Positions 53,655 through 62,567 of a DNA stretch of 64,000 bases are shown here, one piece after another. The DNA is taken from assembly GCA_039033415.1 (NCBI GenBank), contig JBCCCR010000002.1, positions 226,581 through 290,580 of the forward strand, read 5' to 3'. The notes under the pieces were generated by a model. That model did no database searches, was not told where the DNA came from, and saw only the letters and a list, made by a program, of their open reading frames with translations. The translations under genes were made by a program, and so were the position numbers. This stretch comes from Pseudomonadota bacterium (GTDB lineage Bacteria; Pseudomonadota; Gammaproteobacteria; Xanthomonadales; SZUA-38). The first letter of the stretch is position 1; every line of letters begins with the position of its first letter.

Positions 53655-55577
53655 TTGACGAAGCGTTTTTTCGGGCTGGTTTGCACCCTGCTGTTCCTGA
53701 CGGAACCGGCAGCCAGCTATCAAATTGGCACGATTCAGGAAAACGGATCGGCCCAGTTTCGGGGTCAGGTGTTTGTGCCGTCCAGCCCCGGCGTAACGCC
53801 GGACGACCGCATCCTCCCGTCCGAGCAGTTCCCGCCGCTAGGGCTTAACGGGCAGGCCTATCTGAGCGGCATTGCGCTAAGGATTGCGACGGACGCCCAG
53901 GCGCCGGCGATGATTCATTTCTTCGCCCAGCTGCCGAGCGCGTCCCAGGCCACGTCTGGCGAGGGAGCGCTTGCCAGCGCAACGCTCAGGATTTGTCGCG
54001 GCGACGGTGGGCCGGGCCAGGCGTGCGACTATGGCATCGATCCGCTTGAGCTGCCGTTCGATCAACCGGTGTTTGCCGTGTTCAGCGAATGCGCCACCGC
54101 GGTGGTCAGTGCCGCGTCGGGCGACGATGATTATCCGGCCGGCCAACCGATCCTGGACAGCAACTGCGCAGCGCCAGAGTCGGGTTCGCTGTCATTGGCG
54201 TCCGGTCCTGGCGACGTTGCTTTTGTCGCCAGTTTTCTGAATCCAACGCCAAACCGGATCGCCGACTATCAGGCTGGCAACGGCGGCCAGGGCAACGGCG
54301 ACAACGTGCCTCCGCTGTCGGGCCCCAGCCTCGGCAGTACCAGCAATGAGCTGATCGACGGCAGATTGGTACCCACCCACGATATGGCAGGCGGGGTTGC
54401 CTTGCCGACCTCTGTACTCATCCCCGCCGGCAATTTTGTGCTTTCCGCCCTGCTGCGGCTGGACGACACTCAGGGGTTCCGCAAGCTACTCGACTTCAAG
54501 AACCTGAAATCGGACAACGGCATCTATGCCAACAACGGGGAGCTCAGCTTCTTCCCGTTCACCAGCAGCGGTCAATCAGATCTGGCCGAGGGCGCATGGC
54601 AGTCGCTGGTCGTGGAGCGGATCGACAACCTCGTTAGGATCCGGCTGGACGCCGAGTTCAAACTTTTTGTGATCGATAATGCGCAAGACGCGCTGCCCGA
54701 TGCCGATCAGCTGTTGAACTTTTTTGTCGATGACCAAACCACAGGCGGCGTTGAAGACCCACTGGGTCGTTGGGCGCGCATCCAGCTTTTCCAGAACATC
54801 AGCGGCCTGCAGGGACCGCCACCCAGACTGAGCGCTGACGGGGCTGACCCATTCGAAAACGACAATTTGCCCAGCCGGGCCGACCTTGGTCAAAACGGGC
54901 CGGCCGGGAGCTTTCGCACCTTTCACGTGCCGGATGACGAAGACTGGCTCTACGGCGGCGTCCCCTGCGATATCCCCAACTACTGGGGCGAAACCGGCAA
55001 CGCTGCGCTGGTCGTTTCCTCCGATGATCCGCGTTTTGCGCCCATTGTCGAATACTACCCGCAGGCCGCGCTGGCTGATCCCATGGCGCAGCCCACCGAG
55101 ACATTCGGCTCCTGCGCGACACGCGAGCGACTGGTGATTCCGCCGATCATCGACAGCTTTGTCCGTCTGCGAAACTGCGAGAACCCGACCGTTTCGCCGG
55201 CAGCCCCCATTCGCTACGAGATTAACTCGCTGCAGCCGGACGCGGTGGTCTGCTCGCCGGCGTTGCTGATCCGGGGAACGGTGACCGAAGCGGGTAGCGG
55301 GAACCCGGTCGGCGGTGTTTTTATCCTTGGCGAGGACAACTCGGCGGGTTTCTCCTCACCCACAGATGGCGCATATCGGATACTCGTCACAGACTTTGAT
55401 CAGATGACGCTCAACGTGATCTCGACGGCCTGGACGGCGCCCACAACAGTGGTCGAATCCATCGATCTGCTGAACGGCGCCGAGGTCAACTTCGAGGTGT
55501 CTCGGCGAAGCGTTCTCTTCGGTGACGGATTTGAGGACCGAGAAAACCCGTTTGCTGGTGCCGGCGCCTCCCCCTGA
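53655..55577 (+). CDS. Secreted multidomain protein with LamG-like, PPC-like and carboxypeptidase-regulatory-like regions
   Basis: 640 residues from TTG 53655, supported by GGGGAG just upstream. Sec signal peptide (FFGLVCTLLFL, cleavage near PAASYQ). In the middle a LamG/concanavalin-like strand set (FVLSALLRLDDTQGFRK, WQSLVVERIDNLVRIRLD). It is followed by a pre-peptidase C-terminal-type motif (DPFENDN, then FHVPDDEDWLYGG). Near the end a carboxypeptidase-regulatory-like segment (LIRGTVTEAGSGNPVGGVF) and the terminal motif VLFGDGFEDREN, which is common at the ends of exported proteins in related gammaproteobacteria. No catalytic motif is recognised; probably a surface or secreted binding protein. 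Confidence 0.65.
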   Translation: MTKRFFGLVCTLLFLTEPAASYQIGTIQENGSAQFRGQVFVPSSPGVTPDDRILPSEQFPPLGLNGQAYLSGIALRIATDAQAPAMIHFFAQLPSASQATSGEGALASATLRICRGDGGPGQACDYGIDPLELPFDQPVFAVFSECATAVVSAASGDDDYPAGQPILDSNCAAPESGSLSLASGPGDVAFVASFLNPTPNRIADYQAGNGGQGNGDNVPPLSGPSLGSTSNELIDGRLVPTHDMAGGVALPTSVLIPAGNFVLSALLRLDDTQGFRKLLDFKNLKSDNGIYANNGELSFFPFTSSGQSDLAEGAWQSLVVERIDNLVRIRLDAEFKLFVIDNAQDALPDADQLLNFFVDDQTTGGVEDPLGRWARIQLFQNISGLQGPPPRLSADGADPFENDNLPSRADLGQNGPAGSFRTFHVPDDEDWLYGGVPCDIPNYWGETGNAALVVSSDDPRFAPIVEYYPQAALADPMAQPTETFGSCATRERLVIPPIIDSFVRLRNCENPTVSPAAPIRYEINSLQPDAVVCSPALLIRGTVTEAGSGNPVGGVFILGEDNSAGFSSPTDGAYRILVTDFDQMTLNVISTAWTAPTTVVESIDLLNGAEVNFEVSRRSVLFGDGFEDRENPFAGAGASP

Positions 55578-55816
55578 GCTGCGCCAAGCGGCGCGGGCCA
55601 CGCGGCCACACTCACATCGGCAACCCACCAAAAGGATTTCCTTAAACCAGCGCTTGCTGAGACACCACATTTTTGGGCAGACGCCGCTTTTTGCGTGCAA
55701 ACCGCCGAAATTAACCCTCCACCACTTTTTCTCCTCGTTGCTCAATCGATTCTCGAACGCTCGAAAGCCGTTGTTTTTGATTGATTTTTTTCGTTTCTGC
55801 CCAGTAGATGGATTGT

Positions 55817-55832
55817 TGGCACAGGCCTTGCG
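55817..55832 (+). promoter_or_regulatory. Sigma-54 (RpoN) promoter upstream of the subtilase
   Basis: TGGCAC-N5-TTGCG matches the sigma-54 consensus TGGCAC-N5-TTGCW except for the last base. GG of the -24 element is at 55818-55819 and GC of the -12 element at 55830-55831. The start codon at 55871 lies about 40 bp downstream with its ribosome binding site AGGAAG at 55859-55864. An AT-rich tract at about 55770-55800 could bind IHF. Confidence 0.6.
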
Positions 55833-55870
55833 ACATGTCGGACAGCATCGACACCGACAGGAAGTCAGTC

Positions 55871-58705
55871 ATGAATTGTTATCTGGTCACCGCCACCGCA
55901 GCCGTCGCGCTCTCGGTCGCCTACCAGGCGCTAAAGCCGCAGTCCGAAGGAGCCGCTGACCCGCGGACCACCATCGCCGCCGCCAAGCAGCTACAGACAC
56001 CAGGTCCGGTGGCTTCCCGGCAAACGGCCCTTAGCGCTGCCGTTGAGGCTTCGACCAAGGCGGCGACCGAGCGGCCGGCATCGTCTTTAGTCGTGAGCCC
56101 GGTTGAGTTCACGGCGCCGGCGATTGCGGCACCTGAGCGGCCCAGCGTCCCGGCTATTCCAGCGCCGCCGGCCGGCCAGTTTCATGCCGTTTCGCAGCCG
56201 GAGCAGGCGGAACTGGTGGTTTCCTACAAGGCAGAATCTTTCGATGCCATCGCTTGTCAGGTCAACGATCTCGGCGGTGAGGTCATCCGCCAGTTCGGCA
56301 CGCTGAACATGGTTGAGGTCAGGCTGCCGGCACAAACCGAAGAGCTGCTGCTGGCCAGCAATGACGTGGTCGGCTTTAGCGCCAACGATTCGGTGGCAGC
56401 CATGTCGCGCAGCGCTCGCGCTGCCGTTAACCTGCCCTCAGCGTCCAGTCCCAATGCGTTTCCGGCCAGCAATGTCGGGGTAGCGGTCTTGGATTCTGGC
56501 GTTGCGCAGCACAGCGATCTCGACGTGGAGGATCCGGTCGAGATTATTCCGGCCACCAACGCCCTGCAGCGCTTCGATAGCTTCGCCAGCAATGGCTACG
56601 AAGCCAACGAAGGGGACGCACTGTTCAATTGGCGGTGGCATGAGGATCATGACGACAACAGTCCGCACAGCGGCGACGTACGCCTGGTCTACGATCCGGA
56701 TCACGACTACGTCGCGCGGCTAAAAGTCGACGATGGCTATACCACCCTGAGCCGGCTGGTAAACCTGGACGGCGCGCGCACCGCGTATCTCAGCTTTGAC
56801 TGGCGCGCTCATCATCCCGAAGGTGCCCGAGACGGCATGCTCGACGTCTGGCAGTGGTCGGCGAACGCCGGCTGGTCGGTGATCTACCAGTTCCCGATCG
56901 ATAAGAGCACCGACTTCACCAACGCGGAAATCGACCTGACACCCTACATTGCCGAAGAAACCAACATCGGTTTCGGTTTTAACGGCTTTGACGACCAGTA
57001 CGTCGAGATCGACAACGTGGCCGTGGTGTCCACTCAGCTGAGCGGTGGCTTTTCCGATCGCTTCGACAACCGCTCCTACAGCAACCAGGACGGCGTCATG
57101 AACTGGTCATATTCCTGGGAGGAAGACCAGGACGACAACCATCACAATCGTGGCGACATCCGTCTGGTCAGTGACGGCAACGGCGGGTTTTTTGCACGCC
57201 TGGGCCATTCACCCGACTGGAATGCGATTAAGCGCGCGGTCAACCTGAGTGGCGTGCAGTCGGTGACCCTGCGCTTCGACTGGCGCGGCACTGCACCGAG
57301 CGGCAGCAACAATCAGGCTGGCGTCGACATCTGGGGCTGGTCCAACCAGCACGGCTGGACGCCGCTGGACCGCGTCTATCCCCAGGGCAACAGCGACTGG
57401 ACGACTCACGTGGTCGACGCTTCGCAGTTCGCCGGCGAGCACTACGTCCAGTTCGGCTTCAGCGCCTGGAACATGGTGCCTGGTCAAAGCTTCGATCTGG
57501 ACAACGTCTCGGTTGACGTAGACGTCGCCAGCAGCTCGCAGCACGATGGTTTTGGACACGGCACCCACGTCGCCGGCGTGATCAGCGGCAAGGGTGACTA
57601 CGCGCCCAGCCAGGACTTCAAGGGTGTTGCGCCCGGCGCCAAGATCCATCCGGTGCGCGTGCTGGACAGCACGGGCCGAGGAACCGTTGCTGAGGTGATC
57701 TCGGGGCTGGAATGGGTGCTCGAAAACGCTGACGACCGCAACATTCGTGTCGTCAATCTGTCGCTCGGCAAGCCGGTCAACGAATCGGCGGAAACCGATC
57801 CGCTGGTTCAAGCCGTGGAGCGCGTCTGGGACGCCGGCATCACCGTGGTGGTCTCCGCGGGCAACTTCGGCCGGGAGGGTCACTTCACGATTACCAGCCC
57901 GGGTAACTCCCCGAAGGTGATCACCGTGGGATCCATTACGGATAACGGTACCACCAGCTTCGGTGACGACTACACCTCAACCTATTCGTCGCGAGGCCCG
58001 ACGGCCATCGACCACTTTCTCAAGCCCGATCTGGTGGCTCCCGGGAACAAGTGGGTGGCCTCGGTCAGCCTCGGGGACAAGCTGACGTCCGACCTGTCGG
58101 AGCGCCTCGAGGGATGCTCGGACTGCGACGACAACTACATGGAGCTCTCCGGCACCAGCATGGCGGCCGCAGCCGTCTCCGGCGCCGCTGCCCTGATGCT
58201 ATCGAAGGACCCGAGCCTGGAGCCTGCGACCGTCAAAGCTCGCCTGATGCGCTCTGCCCGCAAGGTGAATGAGGACCCGACTTACGCCGGCGCCGGGGTG
58301 CTGGACGTGCAGGCAGCCCTGAACGAAGGCGGGTTTGTCTTCAGTGACGCACTGTCACCCAAGATGGGCCGCTCTGACGAGGGTGAGGTGATCACCATTC
58401 AGGACACCGCCCTGCTGTGGGGTGACGAGGTCTGGGGCAACGGCTACCTGTGGGCCAACGGTTACCTCTGGGCCAACGGCTACTCAGCCTCTGACGGCTA
58501 CGTCTGGTCCGACGGTTATCTCTGGGCCAACGGCTATCTGTGGGCTAACGGCTATCTCTGGGCCAATGGCTATCTCTGGGCCAACGGCTACCTTTGGGCC
58601 AACGGTTACCTCTGGGCCAATGGCTACCTTTGGGCCAACAACGTGGTCAACGCCAACGCGCTGTATCAGCACCGCGGCAACGGCCTGGAGCTCAACGACG
58701 ATTGA
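55871..58705 (+). CDS. S8 (subtilase) serine peptidase with two inserted beta-sandwich domains and GYLWAN repeat tail
   Basis: 944 residues from ATG 55871. Short N-terminal hydrophobic segment, then an inhibitor-I9-like propeptide (about 112-180). Catalytic residues: D208 (VGVAVLDSG), H566 (GHGTHVAGVISG), oxyanion N665 (VVSAGNFG) and S763 (ELSGTSMAAAAVSG). Normally Asp and His are about 35-45 residues apart; here 358 residues separate them. Two tandem, mutually similar beta-sandwich domains (about 232-388 and 392-552; both with DDN...GD(V/I)RLV and FDWR) fill the gap. The tail has eleven six-residue units, mostly GYLWAN (858-923). Secreted endopeptidase; a sigma-54 promoter lies upstream. Confidence 0.9.
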   Translation: MNCYLVTATAAVALSVAYQALKPQSEGAADPRTTIAAAKQLQTPGPVASRQTALSAAVEASTKAATERPASSLVVSPVEFTAPAIAAPERPSVPAIPAPPAGQFHAVSQPEQAELVVSYKAESFDAIACQVNDLGGEVIRQFGTLNMVEVRLPAQTEELLLASNDVVGFSANDSVAAMSRSARAAVNLPSASSPNAFPASNVGVAVLDSGVAQHSDLDVEDPVEIIPATNALQRFDSFASNGYEANEGDALFNWRWHEDHDDNSPHSGDVRLVYDPDHDYVARLKVDDGYTTLSRLVNLDGARTAYLSFDWRAHHPEGARDGMLDVWQWSANAGWSVIYQFPIDKSTDFTNAEIDLTPYIAEETNIGFGFNGFDDQYVEIDNVAVVSTQLSGGFSDRFDNRSYSNQDGVMNWSYSWEEDQDDNHHNRGDIRLVSDGNGGFFARLGHSPDWNAIKRAVNLSGVQSVTLRFDWRGTAPSGSNNQAGVDIWGWSNQHGWTPLDRVYPQGNSDWTTHVVDASQFAGEHYVQFGFSAWNMVPGQSFDLDNVSVDVDVASSSQHDGFGHGTHVAGVISGKGDYAPSQDFKGVAPGAKIHPVRVLDSTGRGTVAEVISGLEWVLENADDRNIRVVNLSLGKPVNESAETDPLVQAVERVWDAGITVVVSAGNFGREGHFTITSPGNSPKVITVGSITDNGTTSFGDDYTSTYSSRGPTAIDHFLKPDLVAPGNKWVASVSLGDKLTSDLSERLEGCSDCDDNYMELSGTSMAAAAVSGAAALMLSKDPSLEPATVKARLMRSARKVNEDPTYAGAGVLDVQAALNEGGFVFSDALSPKMGRSDEGEVITIQDTALLWGDEVWGNGYLWANGYLWANGYSASDGYVWSDGYLWANGYLWANGYLWANGYLWANGYLWANGYLWANGYLWANNVVNANALYQHRGNGLELNDD
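58442..58639 (+). repeat. Eleven in-frame 18-bp units encoding GYLWAN
   Basis: Units in order: GYLWAN x2, GYSASD, GYVWSD, GYLWAN x7. The 198 bp are exactly 11 x 18. Synonymous codons vary between units (TAC/TAT, CTG/CTC/CTT, AAC/AAT), which points to an old array kept by selection on the protein rather than fresh slippage. Confidence 0.9.
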
Positions 58706-58714
58706 TCAACTTTG

Positions 58715-58770
58715 GGTGCATTCATGCACCTCACCAGGCGCAGCGGAGCATCACCCCGCACCGCTGCGCC
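58715..58770 (+). terminator. Two stacked hairpins after the subtilase gene
   Basis: GGTGCA-TTCA-TGCACC (58715-58730) and GGCGCAGCGG with its exact complement (58737-58746 and 58761-58770) follow the stop codon within 65 bp. Neither is followed by a T-run. They may protect the 3' end or assist the strong terminator at 58843-58875. Confidence 0.45.
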
Positions 58771-58842
58771 GCCTTTCTGAGAGGAGGCGCTGGCGAGCGC
58801 ATATGAACTAGGAGGAGGCACTGGCAAGTGCCGCAGCAACAG

Positions 58843-58875
58843 CGCCGCGAGCTTTAACGCTCGCGGCGTTTTTTT
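58843..58875 (+). terminator. Rho-independent terminator
   Basis: Perfect 10-bp stem CGCCGCGAGC / GCTCGCGGCG with a 6-nt loop, followed directly by seven T (58869-58875). This is the clearest terminator in the window. It ends the subtilase transcript; the convergent hydrolase gene ends at 58874, so its stop codon overlaps the T-run. Confidence 0.85.
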
Positions 58876-59695
58876 ATGCCAGCCAGCGCACCAGCGTCTT
58901 CGCCTCGGTGCCCGGCGTTGGGTCCGACAGGTCCAGCACCTCAACCTGCGACACCCGCGCGGAGACCGTCTCGGTTGCATCCCGCAGCGGATCGTCAGCG
59001 TGGGTCAGCAGGCAGGCGGGTACTCCCAGCAGCGCCAGCCGCTCGATGATGGGGTGGCGGAACACGGCGTGATAGGTTTTGTGGTAGTGGGTCAGGTTTT
59101 TCAGCAGCCCAACCACCAGCGTGTGCAGAAACTCAGGCTCGAGGTGACCACCGAATCGGATATGGGCGGGCGTCTTGCGGAAGTGAGGATAGAAGATCAT
59201 CTGGTCCCGAACGTAGTGAAACGCCCAATTGAACTGTCCCCCGATGTCGTCGGGCGCCTGCGGCGGCGCGTAGTGTGTTAAGAATTCTTCGCGCTCCTCG
59301 TCCGAGAGAACCGCAATTCCGTGCATCGCCAGGTGAGCCACACGCTCGGGCTGCGCCAGGGCTAGCTCGACGCCGATGTGAGAACCCGTATGCGTTCCGT
59401 AGACGTCACAGCGTTCAATATGGAGGGCAGCTAGGAATCGCGCCATGCTGTCGGCGTAGTCCGGGAGCGCGGGTGAGTCCTGCAGGGGCGGGGCCGAGTC
59501 GCCGTTGCCCAGGGTGTCGGGCGCAATCACGCGACGGGTCTGGCCCAGCTCCATCATCAGCGGCTCGAGAAACACCGAGCTGGCGGGTGAAGCGTGCATC
59601 ATCAGGATCGGCAGGCCTGGCTGATCTGCGCCAGCCTCGCGGTAGTGCACCAAGCCCTCTGCGAGCCGGACAAAGTGACGATCGATGGTGGTCAT
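58874..59695 (-). CDS. Alpha/beta-hydrolase-fold protein with His in place of the nucleophile Ser
   Basis: 273 residues. The fold is clear: LPILMMHASPASSVFL, RRVIAPDTLGNGDSAPP and the helix VELALAQPERV. At the nucleophile elbow the sequence is VYGTHTGSHIG, so the usual GxSxG reads GTHTG with H102 where Ser should be. No clear C-terminal GH motif is found, though an Asp-rich LLTHADDPLRDA loop is present. It may be a pseudo-hydrolase or use other chemistry, such as a dehalogenase- or oxygenase-like variant of the fold. No signal peptide. Divergent from the AceE gene. Confidence 0.82.
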   Translation of the reverse strand: MTTIDRHFVRLAEGLVHYREAGADQPGLPILMMHASPASSVFLEPLMMELGQTRRVIAPDTLGNGDSAPPLQDSPALPDYADSMARFLAALHIERCDVYGTHTGSHIGVELALAQPERVAHLAMHGIAVLSDEEREEFLTHYAPPQAPDDIGGQFNWAFHYVRDQMIFYPHFRKTPAHIRFGGHLEPEFLHTLVVGLLKNLTHYHKTYHAVFRHPIIERLALLGVPACLLTHADDPLRDATETVSARVSQVEVLDLSDPTPGTEAKTLVRWLA

Positions 59696-59848
59696 GAGGA
59701 TGTCTCCTTAAGCGCGGCGTCAGTTTAGGGGCAATCGCAGCAGCTCGGCATGATTTTGCTGCATGGAATCATCCGTAGAATTCGTTTGTCAGAGGACCTG
59801 GGGAGAGTTACAACACCCTGGGGCTCTGCGCCCGAGCAAGGTTATGTT

Positions 59849-62545
59849 GTGAAACAATTCGATCCGCTGTTTGAAAATACTGACGATACCGATCCAGAAG
59901 AGACGCAGGACTGGCTGGACTCATTGGCGTCGGTCATCCGCCACGCCGGACCTGAGCGTGCCCGCTTTCTCATGGGCACGCTGGACGCCTACGCCCGCGA
60001 GCAGGGTGTGGACGGGCCGCCCGCCCGCTTTTCCGCTTACCTGAACTCTATCGACCTGCACGACCAGCCGCCCTACCCGGGCGACCTCGCGATCGAGCAA
60101 CGGCTCACCGCCATGATGCGGTGGAACGCGCTGTGTATGGTCAGTCGGGCCAACAAGGCCCACGCCGAGCTCGGCGGGCATATCGCCACCTATGCGTCGG
60201 CAGCGGAAATCTTCGAGACCGGTTTCCATCATTTTTTCCGCGGCCCGGAAGCCGCCGGCGGCGGCGACCTGGTGTTCTACCAGCCGCATTCCTCGCCCGG
60301 CATTTATGCACGCTCTTTTGTCGAGCGACGTTTCGATGAGGACAAGCTGCTCAAGTTTCGCCGGGAAGCCGCCGGCCAGGGCCTGAGCGCGTATCCCCAT
60401 CCGTGGCTGATGCCGGACTACTGGCAGTTCCCCACCGGCTCCATGGGCATCGGCCCGCTGGCAGCGATTTACCAGGCGCGCTTCATGCGCTACCTGCACG
60501 CGCGCGGCCTGGCCGACACCACTGGACGGCACGTGTGGGGTGTCTTCGGTGACGGCGAAATGGACGAACCGGAGTCGCTTGCGGGGCTCTCCATAGCCGC
60601 CCGCGAGCGGCTGGACAACGTGACCTTCATCGTCAACTGCAACCTGCAGCGGCTGGACGGACCGGTGCGCGGCAACGGTCAGATCATTCAGGAGCTGGAG
60701 GCAACGTTTACCGGCGCCGGCTGGCGGGTGATCAAGGTTCTGTGGGGCTCAGACTGGGATACCTTGTTTGCCGCCGACACCGATCACGTGCTGGCCAAAC
60801 ATTTTGCCAACACGGTCGACGGTCAGTACCAGACGCTGGGCGCCAACGACGGCCAGTACAACGTCGAGCACTTTTTCTCCCTCGATCCAGCGCTTCGCGA
60901 GCTGGTCGCCCACCTGTCCCCGGACGAGATCAACCAGCTCCACCGCGGCGGTCACGACCCGAAGAAGCTTTTTGCCGCCATGGCGCAGGCGCGCTTGCCT
61001 TCGGATCAGCCGACGGTGATCCTGGCCAAGACCAAGAAAGGTTTTGGTATGGGCACGGTCGGCGAATCGAGGATGACCAGCCACCAGCAGAAGAAACTGG
61101 GCTCGGAAGACCTCCTGGCCTATCGGGATCGCTTCGATCTGCCCCTGACCGACGATCAGGCGGCCAGCATGACCTTTTACCGCCCCGAAGCGGGTACCGC
61201 CGAGTACGAATACCTGATGGAGCGACGCCGCAGCCTCGGCGGGTTCCTGCCGCAGCGCCGCCGCCGCTCGGTGCCGCTGCCGGTACCGGAGCTCAAGGCC
61301 ACCGCCGACTTTGCGCTGGCCGGCAGTAAACGTCCGGTATCGACCACGAGCGTCCTGGTGCGGCACCTTTCCAAGCTGTTAAAAGACCCAGAGCTCGGCC
61401 CGAAGATCGTCCCGATTGTGGCCGACGAGGCGCGCACCTTCGGCATGGCCGGTTTGTTCAGGCAAATCGGCATCTACTCACCGGACGGCCAGCAGTATCA
61501 GCCGGAAGATCAGCAGTCGCTGATGGTGTATCGCGAGTCGCGCGACGGCCAGCTGCTCGAGGAGGGCATCACCGAGGCTGGCGCGCTGTCATCCTGGAGC
61601 GCCGCGGCCACCGCTTACAGCACCCACGACCTGGCGCTCCTGCCGATCTACATCTTTTACAGCGTGTTCGGCTTCCAGCGGGTGGGGGACCTCATCTGGG
61701 CCGCCGCCGACCAGCGGGCCCGCGGTTTTCTGATCGGTGCCACGGCGGGTCGCACCACCCTGTCGGGCGAGGGGCTGCAGCACCAGGACGGCACCAGCCA
61801 GCTCATCGCGGCAACGGTACCAGCGTGCCGGGCTTACGACCCAGCGTTCGGCTACGAGGTGGCCGCAATCTTCGATTACGGCGCGCGCCGCATGCTGGAG
61901 CAGACCGTCGACGAGTTTTACTACCTGACCGTCGGCAACGAGAACGTCGAACAGCCCGCTATGCCGAAGCACGTCTCTCCCGAGCGGGTCATTTCCGGCC
62001 TCTACCGTTATGCGCGCCTCGGACCCGAAGGCGAAACGCAGGTGAGGGTTGTGGCCAGCGGGACCATTTTTATCGAGGCGTTGGCCAGCGCTCGCTGGCT
62101 GGCCGAGGCTGGGATTCGCGTTGAGCTATTCAGCCTCACCTCAGCCAGCGAAGTGGTTCGCGATGCCGCCGAGGTGGCGCGACAGCGTCGGCACGGCGGG
62201 CCCAAAGATCTGACGAGCACGCTGGAACGGGAGCTGGCGGGTTCAGCTCCGGTGGTCGCGGTAACTGACTACGTGAGAGCGGTCGTGGAGCCGCTCGGGG
62301 CCTATCTGGAGTGCCCGTTTGTCGCGCTGGGTACCGACGGTTATGGCCGCAGCGACACGCGCCGCGATCTGCGAACCTTCTTTGAAGTCAGCCGGGACCA
62401 CCTGTCGCTCTGCGCGCTGGATGCCGCCCGCCGATCGGGCTCGCTCAGCGGGGCGAATTTTGAGCGACTGACCCGCGACCTGACCCTTTCCGACGCCGAA
62501 GCTGCACCGTGGCAGGAACGGTCCGGGCCCGATCAGTCTGGCTAG
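59849..62545 (+). CDS. aceE: Pyruvate dehydrogenase E1 component, homodimeric (AceE-type)
   Basis: 898 residues from GTG 59849 (AAGG 7 nt upstream); the AceE length is about 887. N-terminal DPEETQDWLDSLASVIRHAG matches AceE. The ThDP-binding motif is GDGEMDEPESLAGLS with the second half IVNCNLQRLDGPVRGNGQ. FGMAGLFRQIGIYSPDGQQY, GEGLQHQDG and ALGTDGYGRSDTRRDLRTFF match AceE closely. It would decarboxylate pyruvate or another 2-oxo acid and pass the acyl group to a lipoyl-E2. No E2 or E3 gene follows: the next gene is a HAD hydrolase on the other strand. It may be a second E1 paralogue with a different 2-oxo acid substrate. Confidence 0.93.
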   Translation: MKQFDPLFENTDDTDPEETQDWLDSLASVIRHAGPERARFLMGTLDAYAREQGVDGPPARFSAYLNSIDLHDQPPYPGDLAIEQRLTAMMRWNALCMVSRANKAHAELGGHIATYASAAEIFETGFHHFFRGPEAAGGGDLVFYQPHSSPGIYARSFVERRFDEDKLLKFRREAAGQGLSAYPHPWLMPDYWQFPTGSMGIGPLAAIYQARFMRYLHARGLADTTGRHVWGVFGDGEMDEPESLAGLSIAARERLDNVTFIVNCNLQRLDGPVRGNGQIIQELEATFTGAGWRVIKVLWGSDWDTLFAADTDHVLAKHFANTVDGQYQTLGANDGQYNVEHFFSLDPALRELVAHLSPDEINQLHRGGHDPKKLFAAMAQARLPSDQPTVILAKTKKGFGMGTVGESRMTSHQQKKLGSEDLLAYRDRFDLPLTDDQAASMTFYRPEAGTAEYEYLMERRRSLGGFLPQRRRRSVPLPVPELKATADFALAGSKRPVSTTSVLVRHLSKLLKDPELGPKIVPIVADEARTFGMAGLFRQIGIYSPDGQQYQPEDQQSLMVYRESRDGQLLEEGITEAGALSSWSAAATAYSTHDLALLPIYIFYSVFGFQRVGDLIWAAADQRARGFLIGATAGRTTLSGEGLQHQDGTSQLIAATVPACRAYDPAFGYEVAAIFDYGARRMLEQTVDEFYYLTVGNENVEQPAMPKHVSPERVISGLYRYARLGPEGETQVRVVASGTIFIEALASARWLAEAGIRVELFSLTSASEVVRDAAEVARQRRHGGPKDLTSTLERELAGSAPVVAVTDYVRAVVEPLGAYLECPFVALGTDGYGRSDTRRDLRTFFEVSRDHLSLCALDAARRSGSLSGANFERLTRDLTLSDAEAAPWQERSGPDQSG

Positions 62546-62567
62546 CCTGCTGGTCCTGGGAGGCTAG
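62542..62567. terminator. Hairpin between AceE and HAD genes
   Basis: CTAGCCT (62542-62548) and AGGCTAG (62561-62567) form a perfect 7-bp stem with a 12-nt loop spanning the stops of the convergent genes. No T-run, so only a modest terminator. Confidence 0.4.

Noticed and set aside
58442-58639. Possible CRISPR array
   Set aside because: Units are 18 bp, continuous without spacers, in frame with the subtilase and with synonymous variation, so this is a protein repeat.
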